Notes: generated by a model not told the origin, from the letters alone. A stretch of 64,000 nucleotides of DNA from Propionibacterium australiense (GCF_003666605.1 NZ_RCIV01000003.1:108534-172533), one strand, 5' to 3'. Positions 9,256-20,582 are shown, numbered from the stretch's first letter. Translations and numbers: made by a program.

Positions 9256-10248
9256 CTAGGAGAGCCCGCGTTGCAACCGCGTTGCACGCATGGTGCGGGC
9301 CACGTCGACGCGCCACAGCGCTTCCACCAGTTCCATCGCGGCGCCCAGCCCGCCGGGGCGTTCGATGAGCCGTTCACCGTCCACGCTGATCGCGCCGTGC
9401 CCGTCCGGGATCTCGGCCACCTCGCCCAGCCGCAGGTACTCGGGCGCCGAGACGGCAAGCTCCTCGACCACCCCGGGCGCCAGGGCCGCCCGCACCCGGG
9501 TGCCCTCCCCGACCCGGACCCGGGCGGCGACCGGTTCGTGGCGGGGCGCGTCGGCCCGCGCCGCGACGATCGAACTGAGCCCGATGACGGCCGGATCGGT
9601 GAACACGGCGGTCACCTCCTCGACGTGTTCGGCGCGCCAGGAGGCCCGAACCCCGGTGAACAGCGAACGAGTCACGGCGACGTCCACGAGCGCCGCCTCG
9701 GTACGGCCGTCGTGGCGGACGAGAAGGGCGTGCTCCCGCACGCAGGCATCCTCGCGGCTCACCTGCCCGGTGGCGACGTAGCCGGTTGCCAGGCCGGCGA
9801 CGGTGGCCTCCGCCCAGCCGGGGAAGGCATTGTTGGTACCCGTCGACAGCGGGGTGAGGGGGATGCCGCCGATCCTTCCGACGGCCAGCCGCTGGGTGCC
9901 GTCCCCGCCGAGCACGCAGACGGCCCCGACCGCTGCCTCGCGCATGAGTTCCAGGGCGCGGCAGGTGTCGACTGCCCGGCCAACGACCGGCATGTCGAGC
10001 CAGCGAACCGGTGGCAGCGACGCGCCGGTCTCCAGCTCGACGGCCCTCCTGGCCCTGGCCATCGGACCGGCCACCGTGTCGTCCAGTGGCATGGCGAGCA
10101 CCTCGTCGACCCCTGCGGCGCCGAGGCCGGCCATCAGACGGACGGCCATCGCGCCCTTCTCCGAGTTGTCGACGACGGTGGCTGCGCTGACCAGCCTCCG
10201 CACATCATGACCCGAGGCGCTGTTGACGATGACTCCGACACTCACCAT
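9256..10248 (-). CDS. acoX: AcoX-like ATP-NAD kinase family protein
   Basis: 330 residues of the NAD-kinase/diacylglycerol-kinase fold. The nucleotide motif GGDGTQR lies near residue 114 and is followed by PLSTGTNNAFP, the standard pair of motifs for the ATP-NAD kinase superfamily. Proteins of this group sit in acetoin dehydrogenase operons as AcoX; their exact reaction is not established. ATG at 10248 is chosen because GGAGG lies 7 nt upstream; a GTG at 10275 has none. It is the first gene of the acoX-acoA-acoB-lipoyl operon, 115 bp after the regulator, and its 3' end contains the second candidate operator. Confidence 0.82.
   Translation of the reverse strand: MVSVGVIVNSASGHDVRRLVSAATVVDNSEKGAMAVRLMAGLGAAGVDEVLAMPLDDTVAGPMARARRAVELETGASLPPVRWLDMPVVGRAVDTCRALELMREAAVGAVCVLGGDGTQRLAVGRIGGIPLTPLSTGTNNAFPGWAEATVAGLATGYVATGQVSREDACVREHALLVRHDGRTEAALVDVAVTRSLFTGVRASWRAEHVEEVTAVFTDPAVIGLSSIVAARADAPRHEPVAARVRVGEGTRVRAALAPGVVEELAVSAPEYLRLGEVAEIPDGHGAISVDGERLIERPGGLGAAMELVEALWRVDVARTMRATRLQRGLS
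9270..9287. promoter_or_regulatory. Candidate operator upstream of acoA (TGCAAC direct repeat)
   Basis: The 18-mer GTTGCAACCGCGTTGCAC contains two GTTGCA units 11 bp apart, about one helical turn. It lies inside the 3' end of acoX, centred about 53-56 bp upstream of the acoA start. It matches the site at 10295 in 16 of 18 positions. Confidence 0.5.
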
Positions 10249-10294
10249 GGTGTGACCTCCCTGCCGGCTGGTCACCCAGTGTGGCGAACCGGGC

Positions 10295-10312
10295 GTTGCA
10301 AGCCCGTTGCAC
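10295..10312. promoter_or_regulatory. Candidate operator upstream of acoX (TGCAAC direct repeat)
   Basis: The 18-mer GTTGCAAGCCCGTTGCAC shares the two GTTGCA units and their 11-bp spacing with the site at 9270. It is centred about 55 bp upstream of the acoX ATG, in the gap after the regulator gene, where an activator such as the adjacent AcoR-like protein could bind. Confidence 0.55.
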
Positions 10313-10362
10313 GGTGCTGCGCCCGGCCCGGAGGATGCCCCGTCCGGTTCCCCGGGGACGGC

Positions 10363-11721
10363 TCAGCCGACCGCCCGGCACAGACCGCTCAGGTGAGCGA
10401 CCGCGACCGCTCGTTCGGCCGAGCCGGAAGGGCACTGCTCGGCGTAGCGGGCCCAGGCATGATGGTCGGTCTCACCGGGCTCGCCGAGACAGTACTCGCG
10501 CAGCGCGGCACCGCCGACGGCCAGGGCACCCGCGCGGACCGACTCGTGCAGTTCCAGGCGCAGCAGCTCGATCGTCAGTGCGTCGGAGCGGGGCAGCAGC
10601 CAGCCGGTGTAGGCGCGGACGGCGCCGCCGACGTCGCCGCCGTGCAGCAACGCCTCGACGTCACCGGCGTCACTGCTGACCGGAACGGTGAAGCGGTACG
10701 GGTCACCGGCGAGGGCCGTGCCGAGCAGCCTCCGGGCACGGTGCACCTCGGCGCGAACGGTGCCCGGGTTGCCCCGGTCGCCGTAGAGCGCCTCCGCCAG
10801 GGCGTCCGCGCTCATCCCGTCGGGGGCGCGGGCGATGAGGGCGAGCAGGTCGGCACGGCGCTGGGTGAGCCCGGTGACGCGACCGGCCATGCTCAGCTCC
10901 GGCTGCCCCGGACCCAGCAGACGCAGCCGGACCGGTGCGGCCTCGGTGGATGAGCCGGAACCGGTGGTGATGACGGTGTACCCCTGGTAGTGCTCGTGCT
11001 CCCCCGCCGGCTGCTGGTCGCGGCGTCCCCAGACCAGGCGCCCGGATGGTGACAGGACCGCGGCGACCCGCCTGGCCGCTCCCGGCCGGGCGAACAGATC
11101 GGCGAGGAGCCGCGCATCGGCGGTCCTGCGCTCGGCAGTGATCCGGCTCTCGATGAGCTTCCCGACAGCGCCGACCAGGGCGGCCGCATCGGGGCCGAAC
11201 TCGCGTACCGGCCCGGACAGATCGATGACGCCCAGCAGCTCGCCGCTGTCGGGATCGGTGATCGGCGCGGCCACGCAGGTCCACTCGTGATGGGTTCTCA
11301 CGAAGTGCTCGGCACCGTCGATGCGCACCGGGCAGCGCTGGCTGATCGCCGTACCGATGGCATTGGTCCCGACACTGTTCTCGGTCCACAGGGCCCCGGG
11401 TGCCATGCCGATCCTGTCACCACGACGCCGGGCCGCGGTGCCGCCGCGCATGAGCACGATCTCGCCGTCGGCGGCGGCGATGACCAGCAGACGCCCGCTG
11501 CCGGCCCGGGCGGCCTCGGCCAGCGGTGCGACCACGTCCATGTGCCGGGCCAGCAGCAACGACTCGAAACGGGACCCGGCCTCGTGATCGTCGTGCCGCA
11601 CCACCGGGACGGCCTGGCCGGGATCGACCCCGGCACGGAACGCCCGGCGCCACGAGCCGGCGACGAGCGGCCGCAACCGCACCACCCCGTCACGACCGGC
11701 TCGCTGGCGAGCCAGTGCCAT
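10363..11721 (-). CDS. GAF-domain transcriptional regulator, AcoR-like without AAA+ domain
   Basis: 452 residues from ATG 11721, which has CAGGGGA just upstream; the open frame extends further to 11889 but the extra N-terminus looks non-coding. The N-terminal half is a GAF-type sensor: LVIAAADGEIVLMRGG, the typical WTENSVGTNAIGTAI block (about residue 110), HHEWTCVAAPI and LLGVIDLSGP are standard for AcoR/DhaR-type activators. The sigma-54 AAA+ domain of proteobacterial AcoR is absent. Instead the C-terminus (about 310-390) is a winged-helix segment (ALYGDRGNPGTVRAEVHRARRLLG), as in actinobacterial GAF regulators. It probably activates the acoX operon through the repeated 18-mers. The ligand is unknown; acetoin is the obvious candidate. 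Confidence 0.82.
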   Translation of the reverse strand: MALARQRAGRDGVVRLRPLVAGSWRRAFRAGVDPGQAVPVVRHDDHEAGSRFESLLLARHMDVVAPLAEAARAGSGRLLVIAAADGEIVLMRGGTAARRRGDRIGMAPGALWTENSVGTNAIGTAISQRCPVRIDGAEHFVRTHHEWTCVAAPITDPDSGELLGVIDLSGPVREFGPDAAALVGAVGKLIESRITAERRTADARLLADLFARPGAARRVAAVLSPSGRLVWGRRDQQPAGEHEHYQGYTVITTGSGSSTEAAPVRLRLLGPGQPELSMAGRVTGLTQRRADLLALIARAPDGMSADALAEALYGDRGNPGTVRAEVHRARRLLGTALAGDPYRFTVPVSSDAGDVEALLHGGDVGGAVRAYTGWLLPRSDALTIELLRLELHESVRAGALAVGGAALREYCLGEPGETDHHAWARYAEQCPSGSAERAVAVAHLSGLCRAVG

Positions 11722-11843
11722 GACATCCCCTGTTTCCGTGTCCACAGCACTCACCCCGTTGTGGGATCGGTGGGAGATGGCTTCACGGTAACGCCGCGCC
11801 GTGGCGGCACGCAACAGGGCCGGGCCGACCGGAGTCGGGACGG

Positions 11844-12965
11844 TCAGTCCCCGAAACCGGTGTTGACCTCCTTGGCGGCCTTGATCCACGGATGATCGGT
11901 GGGCACGTAGCGGATCTTCCCGGCGACCTTCTCAAGCGGGACGGGAACGGCCTTCTCGCCCCTGGAGGCGACCATGATGCCGAACTGGCCCTGGCTGACC
12001 AGGTCGGCGCCGGCGGTGCCGAGCAGGGTGGCCAGCTGACGATCCCGGCTGCACGGGATGCCGCCGCGCTGGACGTAGCCGAGGATGGACACCCGCGACT
12101 CCAGGCCGGTGGCGGCCTCGAGCTGTTCGGCGAGGGTGAAGATGTGGGCACGGTGCGAGGCCTCGACGTCCTTGCGGTGCTTCTTGGCCGCCTCGCGGCT
12201 CTCCGGGGAACCGGCCTCGCGCACCAGCGCGTCGGCGGCGGCGAGTTCGGCGGCGTCGGCAACCGAACGGGCTCCCTCGGCGACGGCCACGACGGAGAAG
12301 TTGCTGCCCTGGGCCCGGCGCCGCCTGATGGTCTCGGCGATCGACTCGACCTGGTAGGGCACCTCGGGCAGCAGGATGATGTCGGCGCCGCCGGCGATGC
12401 CGGCGCCGAGCGCGAGCCAGCCGGCGCGGTGGCCCATGATCTCGGTGAGGATGATGCGGTGGTGGCTGTGGGCCGTCGAGTGCAGCCGGTCGATGGCGTC
12501 CGTGGCGATCTCGAGAGCGGTCGCGAAACCGAAGGTCTCGTCGGTGCCGACCAGATCGTTGTCGATCGTCTTGGGCAGGGTGATGATGTTCATCCCGGCG
12601 TCGGACAGGCGCTTGGCGTTCTTGGCGGTGCCGCCACCGCCGAGGCAGACGAGCGCGTCCAGCTTGTCCTTCTCGTAGTTCTTCTTGATCGTCTCGATCA
12701 TGTTGCGCGGCGCGCCGTCGACCATCATCTTGTGCACCTTGTCGCGGCTGGTGCCCAGGATCGTGCCGCCGACGGTGAGGATGCCGGACAGCGCGGCGGA
12801 GTCGAGTTCGACGAAGCGGTTCTCGGCCAGGCCGCGCATGCCGTCCCGGAATCCGATCAGTTTCATGCCGTACGTACCGATGGCCGCCTTGCCGAAACCC
12901 CGGATGGCGGCGTTCAGGCCCGGGCTGTCGCCACCGGCGGTGAGGATGCCAACACGCATCGTCAT
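11844..12965 (-). CDS. 6-phosphofructokinase (ATP- or PPi-dependent)
   Basis: 373 residues of the phosphofructokinase family: [18 protein letters not shown] at the N-terminus, the substrate motif PKTIDNDL near residue 130, and [16 protein letters not shown]. The donor-site residues are mixed. The glycine loop reads LGGGGTAKN instead of GGDGS, and the PKTIDND lysine replaces the glycine of classical ATP enzymes (PGTIDND). Lysine here is typical of pyrophosphate-dependent enzymes, while glycine at the other position favours ATP, so the phosphoryl donor cannot be assigned. AAGGAG precedes the ATG. It is the committed step of glycolysis and lies 32 bp downstream of thrC. Confidence 0.88.
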   Translation of the reverse strand: MTMRVGILTAGGDSPGLNAAIRGFGKAAIGTYGMKLIGFRDGMRGLAENRFVELDSAALSGILTVGGTILGTSRDKVHKMMVDGAPRNMIETIKKNYEKDKLDALVCLGGGGTAKNAKRLSDAGMNIITLPKTIDNDLVGTDETFGFATALEIATDAIDRLHSTAHSHHRIILTEIMGHRAGWLALGAGIAGGADIILLPEVPYQVESIAETIRRRRAQGSNFSVVAVAEGARSVADAAELAAADALVREAGSPESREAAKKHRKDVEASHRAHIFTLAEQLEAATGLESRVSILGYVQRGGIPCSRDRQLATLLGTAGADLVSQGQFGIMVASRGEKAVPVPLEKVAGKIRYVPTDHPWIKAAKEVNTGFGD

Positions 12966-12997
12966 GATCGTCTCCTTCGTTGTGCGGGCGGTCCGCC

Positions 12998-14449
12998 TCA
13001 GCGGACCAGAGTGGGCAGTGACTCGATGGTGCTCACGATGAGCTGCTTGAGGGCGTCCACGTCGTTCGGCAGTCCGACGACACGGCGCGGGCCGTCCTCG
13101 ATGTGGGCGAACCGCTCGGGCGTGGGCGGCAGCTCACCGGTGGCCTCCTTGATCGTCTCGGCGAACTTCACCGGCAGGGCGGTCTCGAGGACGACGATGG
13201 GCTCGTCCGCCACGTACTGCTCGGCGACCTTGACGGCGTCGGCGGTGTGCGGGTCGATGAGGACGCCGTGCTCTCGCCAGAGCCGGCCGATGGTGGCGAC
13301 CCGGTCGGCGTGCGTCGACGATCCGGAGACGAAGCCGTAGCTGGTCCGCACGGCCTCGAACTCGGGTCTCCCGGAGATGTCGAAGGAACCACCCGCGGCG
13401 ATGGCGCCGAAGAGTTCCCGGACCCTGGCGCCGTCACGGCCGTAGAGGTCGGCGATGAAACGCTCGAAATTGGAGGCCTTGGAGATGTCCATGCTCGGCG
13501 AGCTGGTGGCCCAGGTCTGCTCGGAGCTGCGCGGGCGGTAGACGCCGGTGCGGAAGAACTCGTCGAGCACGTCGTTCTCGTTGGTCGCCAGGATCAGGCG
13601 GCGGATCGGCAGGCCCATGGAGCGGGCGATGTGGCCGGCGCAGATGTCGCCGAAGTTGCCGGTGGGCACGGCGAAACTGATCTGCTCGCCCGGGCCGTCG
13701 GTGACCCGCAGCCAGCAGCAGAAGTAGTAGACGACCTGGGCAACCAGGCGCGCCCAGTTGATCGAGTTGACGGCGCCCACGTGGCAGGCGGCCTTGAACC
13801 CGGCGTCGGTGTGAACGGCCTTGACAAGGTCCTGGCAGTCGTCGAAGACGCCCTCGACGGCGACGTTGACGATGTTGGGGTCGGGCAGCGAGAACATCTG
13901 GGCCTGCTGGAACGGCGTCATCCGGCCGGCCGGTGTCAGCATGACGACCGCGATGCCGTCGCGGCCGCGCAGCGCGTACTCGGCGGAACTGCCGGTGTCG
14001 CCGCTGGTGGCGCCGACGACCGTCAGCCAGGAGCCGCGGCGGGCCAGCTCGTACTCCATGAACTCGCCGAGCAACTGCATGGCCATGTCCTTGAAGGCCG
14101 CAGTCGGGCCGTTGGACAGGTGGCCGAGCCACAGCGGCCCGGAGCCGATCCTGCTGACCGGGACGATCTGCGGATCGGAGAACTTCTCGTCGGTGTAGGC
14201 CGCCGCGGTCAGGCGCTCGAGGTCCTCGACGGGGATGTCGTCCATGAACAGGCCGACCACGCGGGCGGCCAGGGCGGCGTAGCCCTCCGTGGCGAGGAGT
14301 TCGCGCCACTGCTCGAGGGTCTGGGCGTCCACCTGGGGATACTGCTCGGGCAGGTAGAGCCCGCCGTCAGCGGCGAGACCTTCGAGCAGGATGTCGCAGA
14401 ACGGCTTGGCGTCGTCGGTGTTCAGGGCACGAGTCGAGAGATAGCGCAC
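12998..14449 (-). CDS. thrC: Threonine synthase
   Basis: 483 residues of the long, fungal/E. coli-type threonine synthase, a PLP enzyme converting O-phosphohomoserine to threonine. The N-terminal MRYLSTR, the PLP-lysine motif [14 protein letters not shown] (about residues 108-121), the serine-rich phosphate loop [14 protein letters not shown] and the NSINWAR block are all present. The gene stands apart from hom and thrB, which are not in the window. It may be co-transcribed with the phosphofructokinase gene downstream. Confidence 0.95.
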   Translation of the reverse strand: MRYLSTRALNTDDAKPFCDILLEGLAADGGLYLPEQYPQVDAQTLEQWRELLATEGYAALAARVVGLFMDDIPVEDLERLTAAAYTDEKFSDPQIVPVSRIGSGPLWLGHLSNGPTAAFKDMAMQLLGEFMEYELARRGSWLTVVGATSGDTGSSAEYALRGRDGIAVVMLTPAGRMTPFQQAQMFSLPDPNIVNVAVEGVFDDCQDLVKAVHTDAGFKAACHVGAVNSINWARLVAQVVYYFCCWLRVTDGPGEQISFAVPTGNFGDICAGHIARSMGLPIRRLILATNENDVLDEFFRTGVYRPRSSEQTWATSSPSMDISKASNFERFIADLYGRDGARVRELFGAIAAGGSFDISGRPEFEAVRTSYGFVSGSSTHADRVATIGRLWREHGVLIDPHTADAVKVAEQYVADEPIVVLETALPVKFAETIKEATGELPPTPERFAHIEDGPRRVVGLPNDVDALKQLIVSTIESLPTLVR

Positions 14450-14579
14450 GATTGCAGGCTACCGGTCGCCGCTGCGCCTCACGTACCGGCCCACCAGGAT
14501 CCGTGGCGCGTTGGCCCCCGGCGGCCCTGGGCGGTGGCACACTACGAGCTGTCCCGGCCACGACCAGAAAGGCCATGTC

Positions 14580-14891
14580 ATGCCGTCGTTCCGCGTCGAG
14601 CTGCCCGTGCACGGCACACGGCCCGGCCACCACCCGTCCGAGGTCCTCGACCTGGCCCGGCGGGCCCTCCCGGGGCAGGCGCACTGCGACGACGTGCACC
14701 TTGCGATGCCGCGCGGGACGCCCGTGGTGACGGTGCGTTTCTCGATCGCCCCGGGCGGCCGGGACGACGAGGACGCCCGGGCACGGGCGTGCGCCGAGGC
14801 GATCAGGGAGCTGCTCGGCACGGTCGCCGAGGTCTCGGCACCGCGCATGTGCAGACGACGTGGCGGCAACTGGCTGGTTCTGGAGGGCTGA
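14580..14891 (+). CDS. Small hypothetical protein
   Basis: 103 residues from ATG 14580, which follows AAAGG at reasonable spacing; a TTG 69 bp upstream is an alternative with a less natural N-terminus. The sequence starts MPSFRVELPVHGTRPGHH, alternates hydrophobic strands with one helix (DEDARARACAEAIRELLG) and ends RGGNWLVLEG, so it looks like a small folded alpha/beta domain. I do not recognise the family. It is the only plus-strand gene between thrC and clpX. Codon use matches its neighbours, with GC mostly in third positions. Confidence 0.6.
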   Translation: MPSFRVELPVHGTRPGHHPSEVLDLARRALPGQAHCDDVHLAMPRGTPVVTVRFSIAPGGRDDEDARARACAEAIRELLGTVAEVSAPRMCRRRGGNWLVLEG

Positions 14892-14924
14892 GGGCGGGCA
14901 CCGGGCGCCGCCGACGGATCGGCC

Positions 14925-16199
<1,275 letters not shown>

Positions 16200-16350
16200 G
16201 GCCACCTCCTTGATGCACGCTGGTCCGGCGCACGTGGCGCCGGAACGGGCCTGGCCCCACTGCAGTCCATTCAAGCATGCCCGCCTGTCGGGCACACCAT
16301 CTGTTCAGACACGCCGCACCCGTTGCGGCGGACATGACCACAAAGACTAG

Positions 16351-16396
16351 CCCCGTCCGCGCAGCGTCCGCACCGAGGACTGCTCCGCGGACGGGG
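16351..16396 (-). terminator. Hairpin between clpP2 and clpX
   Basis: An 11-bp perfect stem (CCCCGTCCGCG / CGCGGACGGGG) lies 34-79 bp beyond the clpP2 stop and before the clpX start. It probably ends or attenuates the clpP1P2 transcript so that clpX can be expressed separately. Confidence 0.6.
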
Positions 16397-16429
16397 ACCG
16401 CCATGGCCGGCTCCCCGCAGCCTGGCGGA

Positions 16430-17092
16430 TCAGTCCTTCAGGGAGGTGAGGATGTCGTCGACGATGCCGTACTCGACGGCCTCCTCGGCGGTCAGGAACT
16501 TGTCGCGCTCGACGTCGGCGCTGATCTTCTCCTTGGACTGCCCGGTGGCCTCGGCGAGCATGGACTCCATGAGATCGCGGATGCGCAGGATCTCGTTGGC
16601 CTGGATCTCCAGGTCGCTGGACTGGCCGTAGCTGCCCTCACCGCCCATGGAGGGCTGGTGGATCAGGATGCGGCTGTTCGGCAGGGCCAGACGCTGGCCC
16701 TTGGTGCCGGCCGCCAGCAGCACGGCAGCGGCCGAGGCGGCCTGGCCGAGGCAGATGGTCTGCACGGCGGGCTTGATGTAGCGCATCGTGTCGTAGATGG
16801 CGGTCAGCGCGGTGAACGAACCGCCCGGCGAGTTGATGTAGATCGAGATCGAACGATCGGCGTCCATCGACTGCAGGCACAGCAGCTGCGCCATGACCGC
16901 ATTGGCGATGTCGTCGGTGATCGGCGTGCCGAGGAAGATGATCCGGTCCTCGAACAGCTTGGTGTAGGGATCGACGCGCCGGACGCCGTAGCTGGTGCGC
17001 TCCTCCCACTGGGGGATGTAGTACTCGGCCACGGGCGATGCGGCCAGGCCGCCGGGGGCCGGGGGCAGCACCGGGCTGAAGTCGTCAGTCAT
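16430..17092 (-). CDS. clpP2: ATP-dependent Clp protease proteolytic subunit 2
   Basis: 220 residues of a ClpP serine peptidase. The catalytic serine is in GQAASAAA, the histidine in LIHQPSMGG and the aspartate in the C-terminal part, all in usual positions, with INSPGGS forming the oxyanion strand. Actinobacteria build a mixed ClpP1P2 tetradecamer, and the tandem arrangement fits this. ATG 17092 has GAGG about 7 nt upstream; a GTG at 17104 overlaps the clpP1 stop, so translation is coupled either way. Confidence 0.95.
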   Translation of the reverse strand: MTDDFSPVLPPAPGGLAASPVAEYYIPQWEERTSYGVRRVDPYTKLFEDRIIFLGTPITDDIANAVMAQLLCLQSMDADRSISIYINSPGGSFTALTAIYDTMRYIKPAVQTICLGQAASAAAVLLAAGTKGQRLALPNSRILIHQPSMGGEGSYGQSSDLEIQANEILRIRDLMESMLAEATGQSKEKISADVERDKFLTAEEAVEYGIVDDILTSLKD

Positions 17093-17100
17093 GGAAGTCC

Positions 17101-17724
17101 TCACTGGTTCGGCGCGTCGTTCATGGAGATCTTCGACGCGCGATCGTAGACGTGATCGATGAAGCCGTACTCAAGGGCCTCACTGGCCGTGAACCAGCGG
17201 TCGCGGTCGGAGTCCTTCGTGATCTGCTCAACGGTCTGGCCGGTGTGCTTGGCGATGAGTTCGGCCATCTCGCGCTTGAGGTGGATGCTCTGCTCGGCCT
17301 GGATCTTGATGTCGGAGGCGGTGCCGCCGATGCCGCCCGAGGGCTGGTGCATGAGAATGCGGGCATGGGGCAGCGCGTAACGCTTGCCCGGGGTGCCCCC
17401 GGACAGCAGGAACTGGCCCATCGAGGCGGCCAGGCCGATGGCGACGGTGGCCACGTCATTGCTGATCCACTGCATGGTGTCGTAGATCGCCATGCCGGAG
17501 TCGATCGAACCGCCAGGAGAGTTGATGTAGAGGTAGATGTCCTTGTGGGGGTCCTCGGCATTGAGCAGCAGCATCTGGGCGCAGATCGCATTGGAGTTCT
17601 CGTCCTTCACCTCGGAGCCGAGGAAGACGATGCGGTTGGCCAGCAGGGACTGGTAGACGTTGTCGCTCAGGCCTACGCCACCGTTGCTGACTGCCATCGC
17701 GGGCAGCGCGGGGTTCTTGACCAT
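17101..17724 (-). CDS. clpP1: ATP-dependent Clp protease proteolytic subunit 1
   Basis: 207 residues from ATG 17724. Catalytic motifs are [11 protein letters not shown] (serine), LMHQPSGG (histidine) and the usual aspartate; [12 protein letters not shown] is intact. The open frame extends to 17823 but the added N-terminus (basic and proline-rich) is not ClpP-like. It is transcribed first, then clpP2. The roughly 95-bp gap to the AI-2E gene stop should hold its promoter; I could not identify a ClgR-type operator there with confidence. Confidence 0.93.
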   Translation of the reverse strand: MVKNPALPAMAVSNGGVGLSDNVYQSLLANRIVFLGSEVKDENSNAICAQMLLLNAEDPHKDIYLYINSPGGSIDSGMAIYDTMQWISNDVATVAIGLAASMGQFLLSGGTPGKRYALPHARILMHQPSGGIGGTASDIKIQAEQSIHLKREMAELIAKHTGQTVEQITKDSDRDRWFTASEALEYGFIDHVYDRASKISMNDAPNQ

Positions 17725-17819
17725 GTCATTCACACCGTCGAACCTACCTGCCGGCACCGGCAAACCGGAGCGGGGCCCTCGCCTTTTCACTGTTGGCATG
17801 AAAGTTGAGCGCACCCGAC

Positions 17820-18980
17820 TCATGTCTGATCACTCGCTGTCCGGCTAGGGGCGGGACCACCGCCGGAAGCCGGGGGACCGGCCAGTTCCCGCTGCTGGGC
17901 GGCTCCGTCCGCGTCGTGCGGGTCAGAGGCGATGAGCGCGTTGACCCACCTGGCGCGGGGATCGATGTCGATGATGAGCGCCTTGATGAGCAGGGTCATC
18001 GGCAGGGCCAGCAGGGTCCCCAGGGCGCCGAGCACACCGCCCCACACGAGCAGTGAGAGGAACGAGACGGTGGGGGTCACACCGACGGCGTCGCCGGTGA
18101 AGCGCGGCTGGATGATCGTCTGGACCACGAAGTTGAGCACGCAGTAGACGATGATGACGACGAGCGCTCGCTTCCAGTCCAGGGAGACGAGGGCGACCAG
18201 GGCCGGGGGGATCAGGCCGATGACGAAACCGATGTTCGGTATGTAGTTGGTGAGGAAGCTCAGCAGACCCCAGATGATGACGCCCGGCACGCCGATGAGC
18301 TGCAGGGCGACGACGTCGAGCACGGCGACGATGAGACCGAAGACGGTGGTGACGATCCAATAGGACCGGACGCCCTGGCTGAAGGAGCGGAAACCGGCCA
18401 CGACCCTCGAGTGGGTCGAGGCCGCGATCGACAGTCGGCGGGCGAAACCAGCGGTGTCCATGGCCATGAAGACGAGGGTGCAGACCAGGATCGACAGGCC
18501 GCCGATGAAGCCGGTCGAGGCGTTGAGCAGCGACGTGGCGGCGCTGACCAGGGAATTCGGGTCGATCCGGCCCAGCGCGCTCGTCAGGGAGGAGGAGTCC
18601 AGGCCGAGCCGTGAGGCGAAGCCGAGCAGCTGCTCGTACAGGGCCGAGAACTGACTCGTGTAGTGCGGGAGCATGCGGATCATCTCGTTGACGGCCCAGA
18701 CCAGGCCGGCCACCATCGCCAGCAGCAGGACGAAGACCATGAGGGCGACGACGATCGCGGACAGGGCCGAGGGGCAGCCCTTGCGCACGAGCCACGTGTG
18801 GAGCGGGTAGGCCGTCACCATGAGGTTGAGCGCCAGGAAGATCGGGCCGAAGGTGCCGGAGTAGGTCTTCAGCATCGTGAGGGCCACCAGGACCAGGACG
18901 ACGCCCAACGTGATCTGCAGGAACCTCGGCAGTCCGTTCGCCGACATCGGGACCCCGACGGCACCGTCCACGTCACTCAT
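17820..18980 (-). CDS. AI-2E family transporter (polytopic membrane protein)
   Basis: 386 residues with about eight hydrophobic segments. The family-typical architecture shows: paired N-terminal helices ([18 protein letters not shown]), a central amphipathic region (residues about 100-150), and the C-terminal [20 protein letters not shown] block that is the best-conserved part of the AI-2E exporter (TqsA-like, DUF20) family. The tail after about residue 345 is polar and alanine/proline-rich. Members export diverse substrates, including Na+/H+ antiport in some cases, so the cargo is unknown. It lies between tig and clpP1. Confidence 0.85.
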   Translation of the reverse strand: MSDVDGAVGVPMSANGLPRFLQITLGVVLVLVALTMLKTYSGTFGPIFLALNLMVTAYPLHTWLVRKGCPSALSAIVVALMVFVLLLAMVAGLVWAVNEMIRMLPHYTSQFSALYEQLLGFASRLGLDSSSLTSALGRIDPNSLVSAATSLLNASTGFIGGLSILVCTLVFMAMDTAGFARRLSIAASTHSRVVAGFRSFSQGVRSYWIVTTVFGLIVAVLDVVALQLIGVPGVIIWGLLSFLTNYIPNIGFVIGLIPPALVALVSLDWKRALVVIIVYCVLNFVVQTIIQPRFTGDAVGVTPTVSFLSLLVWGGVLGALGTLLALPMTLLIKALIIDIDPRARWVNALIASDPHDADGAAQQRELAGPPASGGGPAPSRTASDQT

Positions 18981-19079
18981 GTGCTGATCCTTTCCCTGGC
19001 CGGATGAGCGCTCAGCCTAGCAAGACCGGCCCCGGCCAGCAGGTGATCGTGCGCCGCGTCACGGCGTTGCCCGCACGCG

Positions 19080-19116
19080 AGGTGCCGGCCGCACTGTCCC
19101 AGTGCGGCCGGCACCT
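19080..19116 (-). terminator. Strong hairpin terminator after tig
   Basis: A 16-bp perfect stem (AGGTGCCGGCCGCACT and its complement) with a 5-nt loop GTCCC lies 33 bp beyond the trigger-factor stop. It is the most stable short hairpin in this part of the window. Confidence 0.8.
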
Positions 19117-19148
19117 CATCACGCGTCCGTGTCCGGCTGAGGCCCTGG

Positions 19149-20582
19149 TCAGGCCTCGCCGTCGGCCTCCTGTTCGGCCTGCTCAGCCGCCGTCTCGTCC
19201 TCCTGGGGCTGCTCGGCGTCGGCCTCGTCCACGGCCTCCGGGGCGAGTGAGCCGTCGTTCTGCAGGCGTGAGATCTCCACCCGGTCACCGTTGGTGTCGG
19301 TGACGCTGGCCTCGTCGACGATCATGCCGAGGGCCTTGCCCCGGCGGACCTCGGCCATCCACTCGAGCATGTGGTTGTGCTCGGTCATGTGCTGGATCTC
19401 CTGCTCCGGGGAGGTGCCGTTCTGCTGGGCCTTCTGGAAGATCAGCTGGGTGAACTCCTCCTGGGAGACGCCGATCTGGCGGTCCTCGGCGAGCTTGTCG
19501 AGGACGATCTGGGCTCGCATGCCCCGCTCGGCGCGCTCGTCGATCTGCTTCCAGAACTCCTCGGCCGTCTCGGCGTCCTCGTCCTCGGCATCGGCGAGGT
19601 ACTGCTCCACGGTCAGCCCGGCGGCGTTGAGCTGGGCCTCGATCTGCTCGTGGTAGGCCTCGATCTCATTGTCGAGAACGGCCTGCGGCAGTTCGAAGTC
19701 GAGTTCGCCGACGACCGCCTCGAGCACCTTGTCGCGGGCCGTGTTGGCCTGGTCGAGACGACCGATGCGCTCGAGGTTCTCACGGACGTCGGCGATCATC
19801 TCGTCGACGGTGTCGAACTCGGAGACGAGTTGGGCGAACTCGTCGTCGAGCTCGGGCAGTTCCTGCTCGTTGACCTTGGTGACGGTCACCGTGATGTCGG
19901 CCTCCTCGTCGCGGTGGGGGCCGCCGACGAGCGCGGACGTGAAAGCCTTGCTCTCGCCGGCCTTGAGGCCGATGAGGGCCTCGTCGAGACCCTCGACCAT
20001 GCCGCCGGCGCCGATGCGGTACTGCATGCCGCTGGTCTCGGCGTCCTCGATGGCCTCACCGTCCTGGGTGGCCACCAGGTCGATGAGCACGACGTCACCG
20101 TCGGCGGCGGCGCGGTCGACGACCTTGAGGGTGCCGAAGCGCTGGCGCAGCAGCTCGACGCGCTCGTCGACATCGGCGTCGGAGACCTCGAGGGAGTCGA
20201 CCTCGACACTGATCTGGGAGAAGTCCGGCATGTCGAACTCCGGTCGGACGTCGACCTCGGCGGTGATCTCCGCGACGTCACCGTCCTCGAGCCGGGTCAG
20301 TTCGATCTCCGGGTTGCCCAGCGGAGTGATCTTGTGCTCGGTCACGGCGTCGGAGTAGGCCTCGGGGATGGCGTTGTTGACGGCCTCCTGGAGCACGGTG
20401 CCGCGTCCGAAGCGCTGGTCGATCAGACGCGGCGGCACCTTGCCGCGGCGGAAACCGGGCAGATTGATCTGCTGGGCGATCTGCTTGTAGGCCTCGTCGA
20501 TCCTCGGCTGAAGGTCGCTGAAAGGCAGTTCGATGGTGAGCTTCACCCGGGTCGGATTCAACTGCTCGACGGTGCTCGGCAC
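19149..20582 (-). CDS. tig: Trigger factor (ribosome-associated chaperone)
   Basis: 477 residues. The ribosome-binding signature is GFRRGKVPP near residue 43, followed by a PPIase/FKBP-like domain (about 150-240, GDVVLIDLVATQDG...) and a long helical C-terminal chaperone domain. It ends in an acidic tail (EADAEQPQEDETAAEQ) common in actinobacterial trigger factors. The start is a GTG at 20582 preceded by AGGAG; the frame to 20660 is extra. It acts on nascent chains and sits in the same neighbourhood as clpP1P2X, as in many bacteria. Confidence 0.94.
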   Translation of the reverse strand: MPSTVEQLNPTRVKLTIELPFSDLQPRIDEAYKQIAQQINLPGFRRGKVPPRLIDQRFGRGTVLQEAVNNAIPEAYSDAVTEHKITPLGNPEIELTRLEDGDVAEITAEVDVRPEFDMPDFSQISVEVDSLEVSDADVDERVELLRQRFGTLKVVDRAAADGDVVLIDLVATQDGEAIEDAETSGMQYRIGAGGMVEGLDEALIGLKAGESKAFTSALVGGPHRDEEADITVTVTKVNEQELPELDDEFAQLVSEFDTVDEMIADVRENLERIGRLDQANTARDKVLEAVVGELDFELPQAVLDNEIEAYHEQIEAQLNAAGLTVEQYLADAEDEDAETAEEFWKQIDERAERGMRAQIVLDKLAEDRQIGVSQEEFTQLIFQKAQQNGTSPEQEIQHMTEHNHMLEWMAEVRRGKALGMIVDEASVTDTNGDRVEISRLQNDGSLAPEAVDEADAEQPQEDETAAEQAEQEADGEA

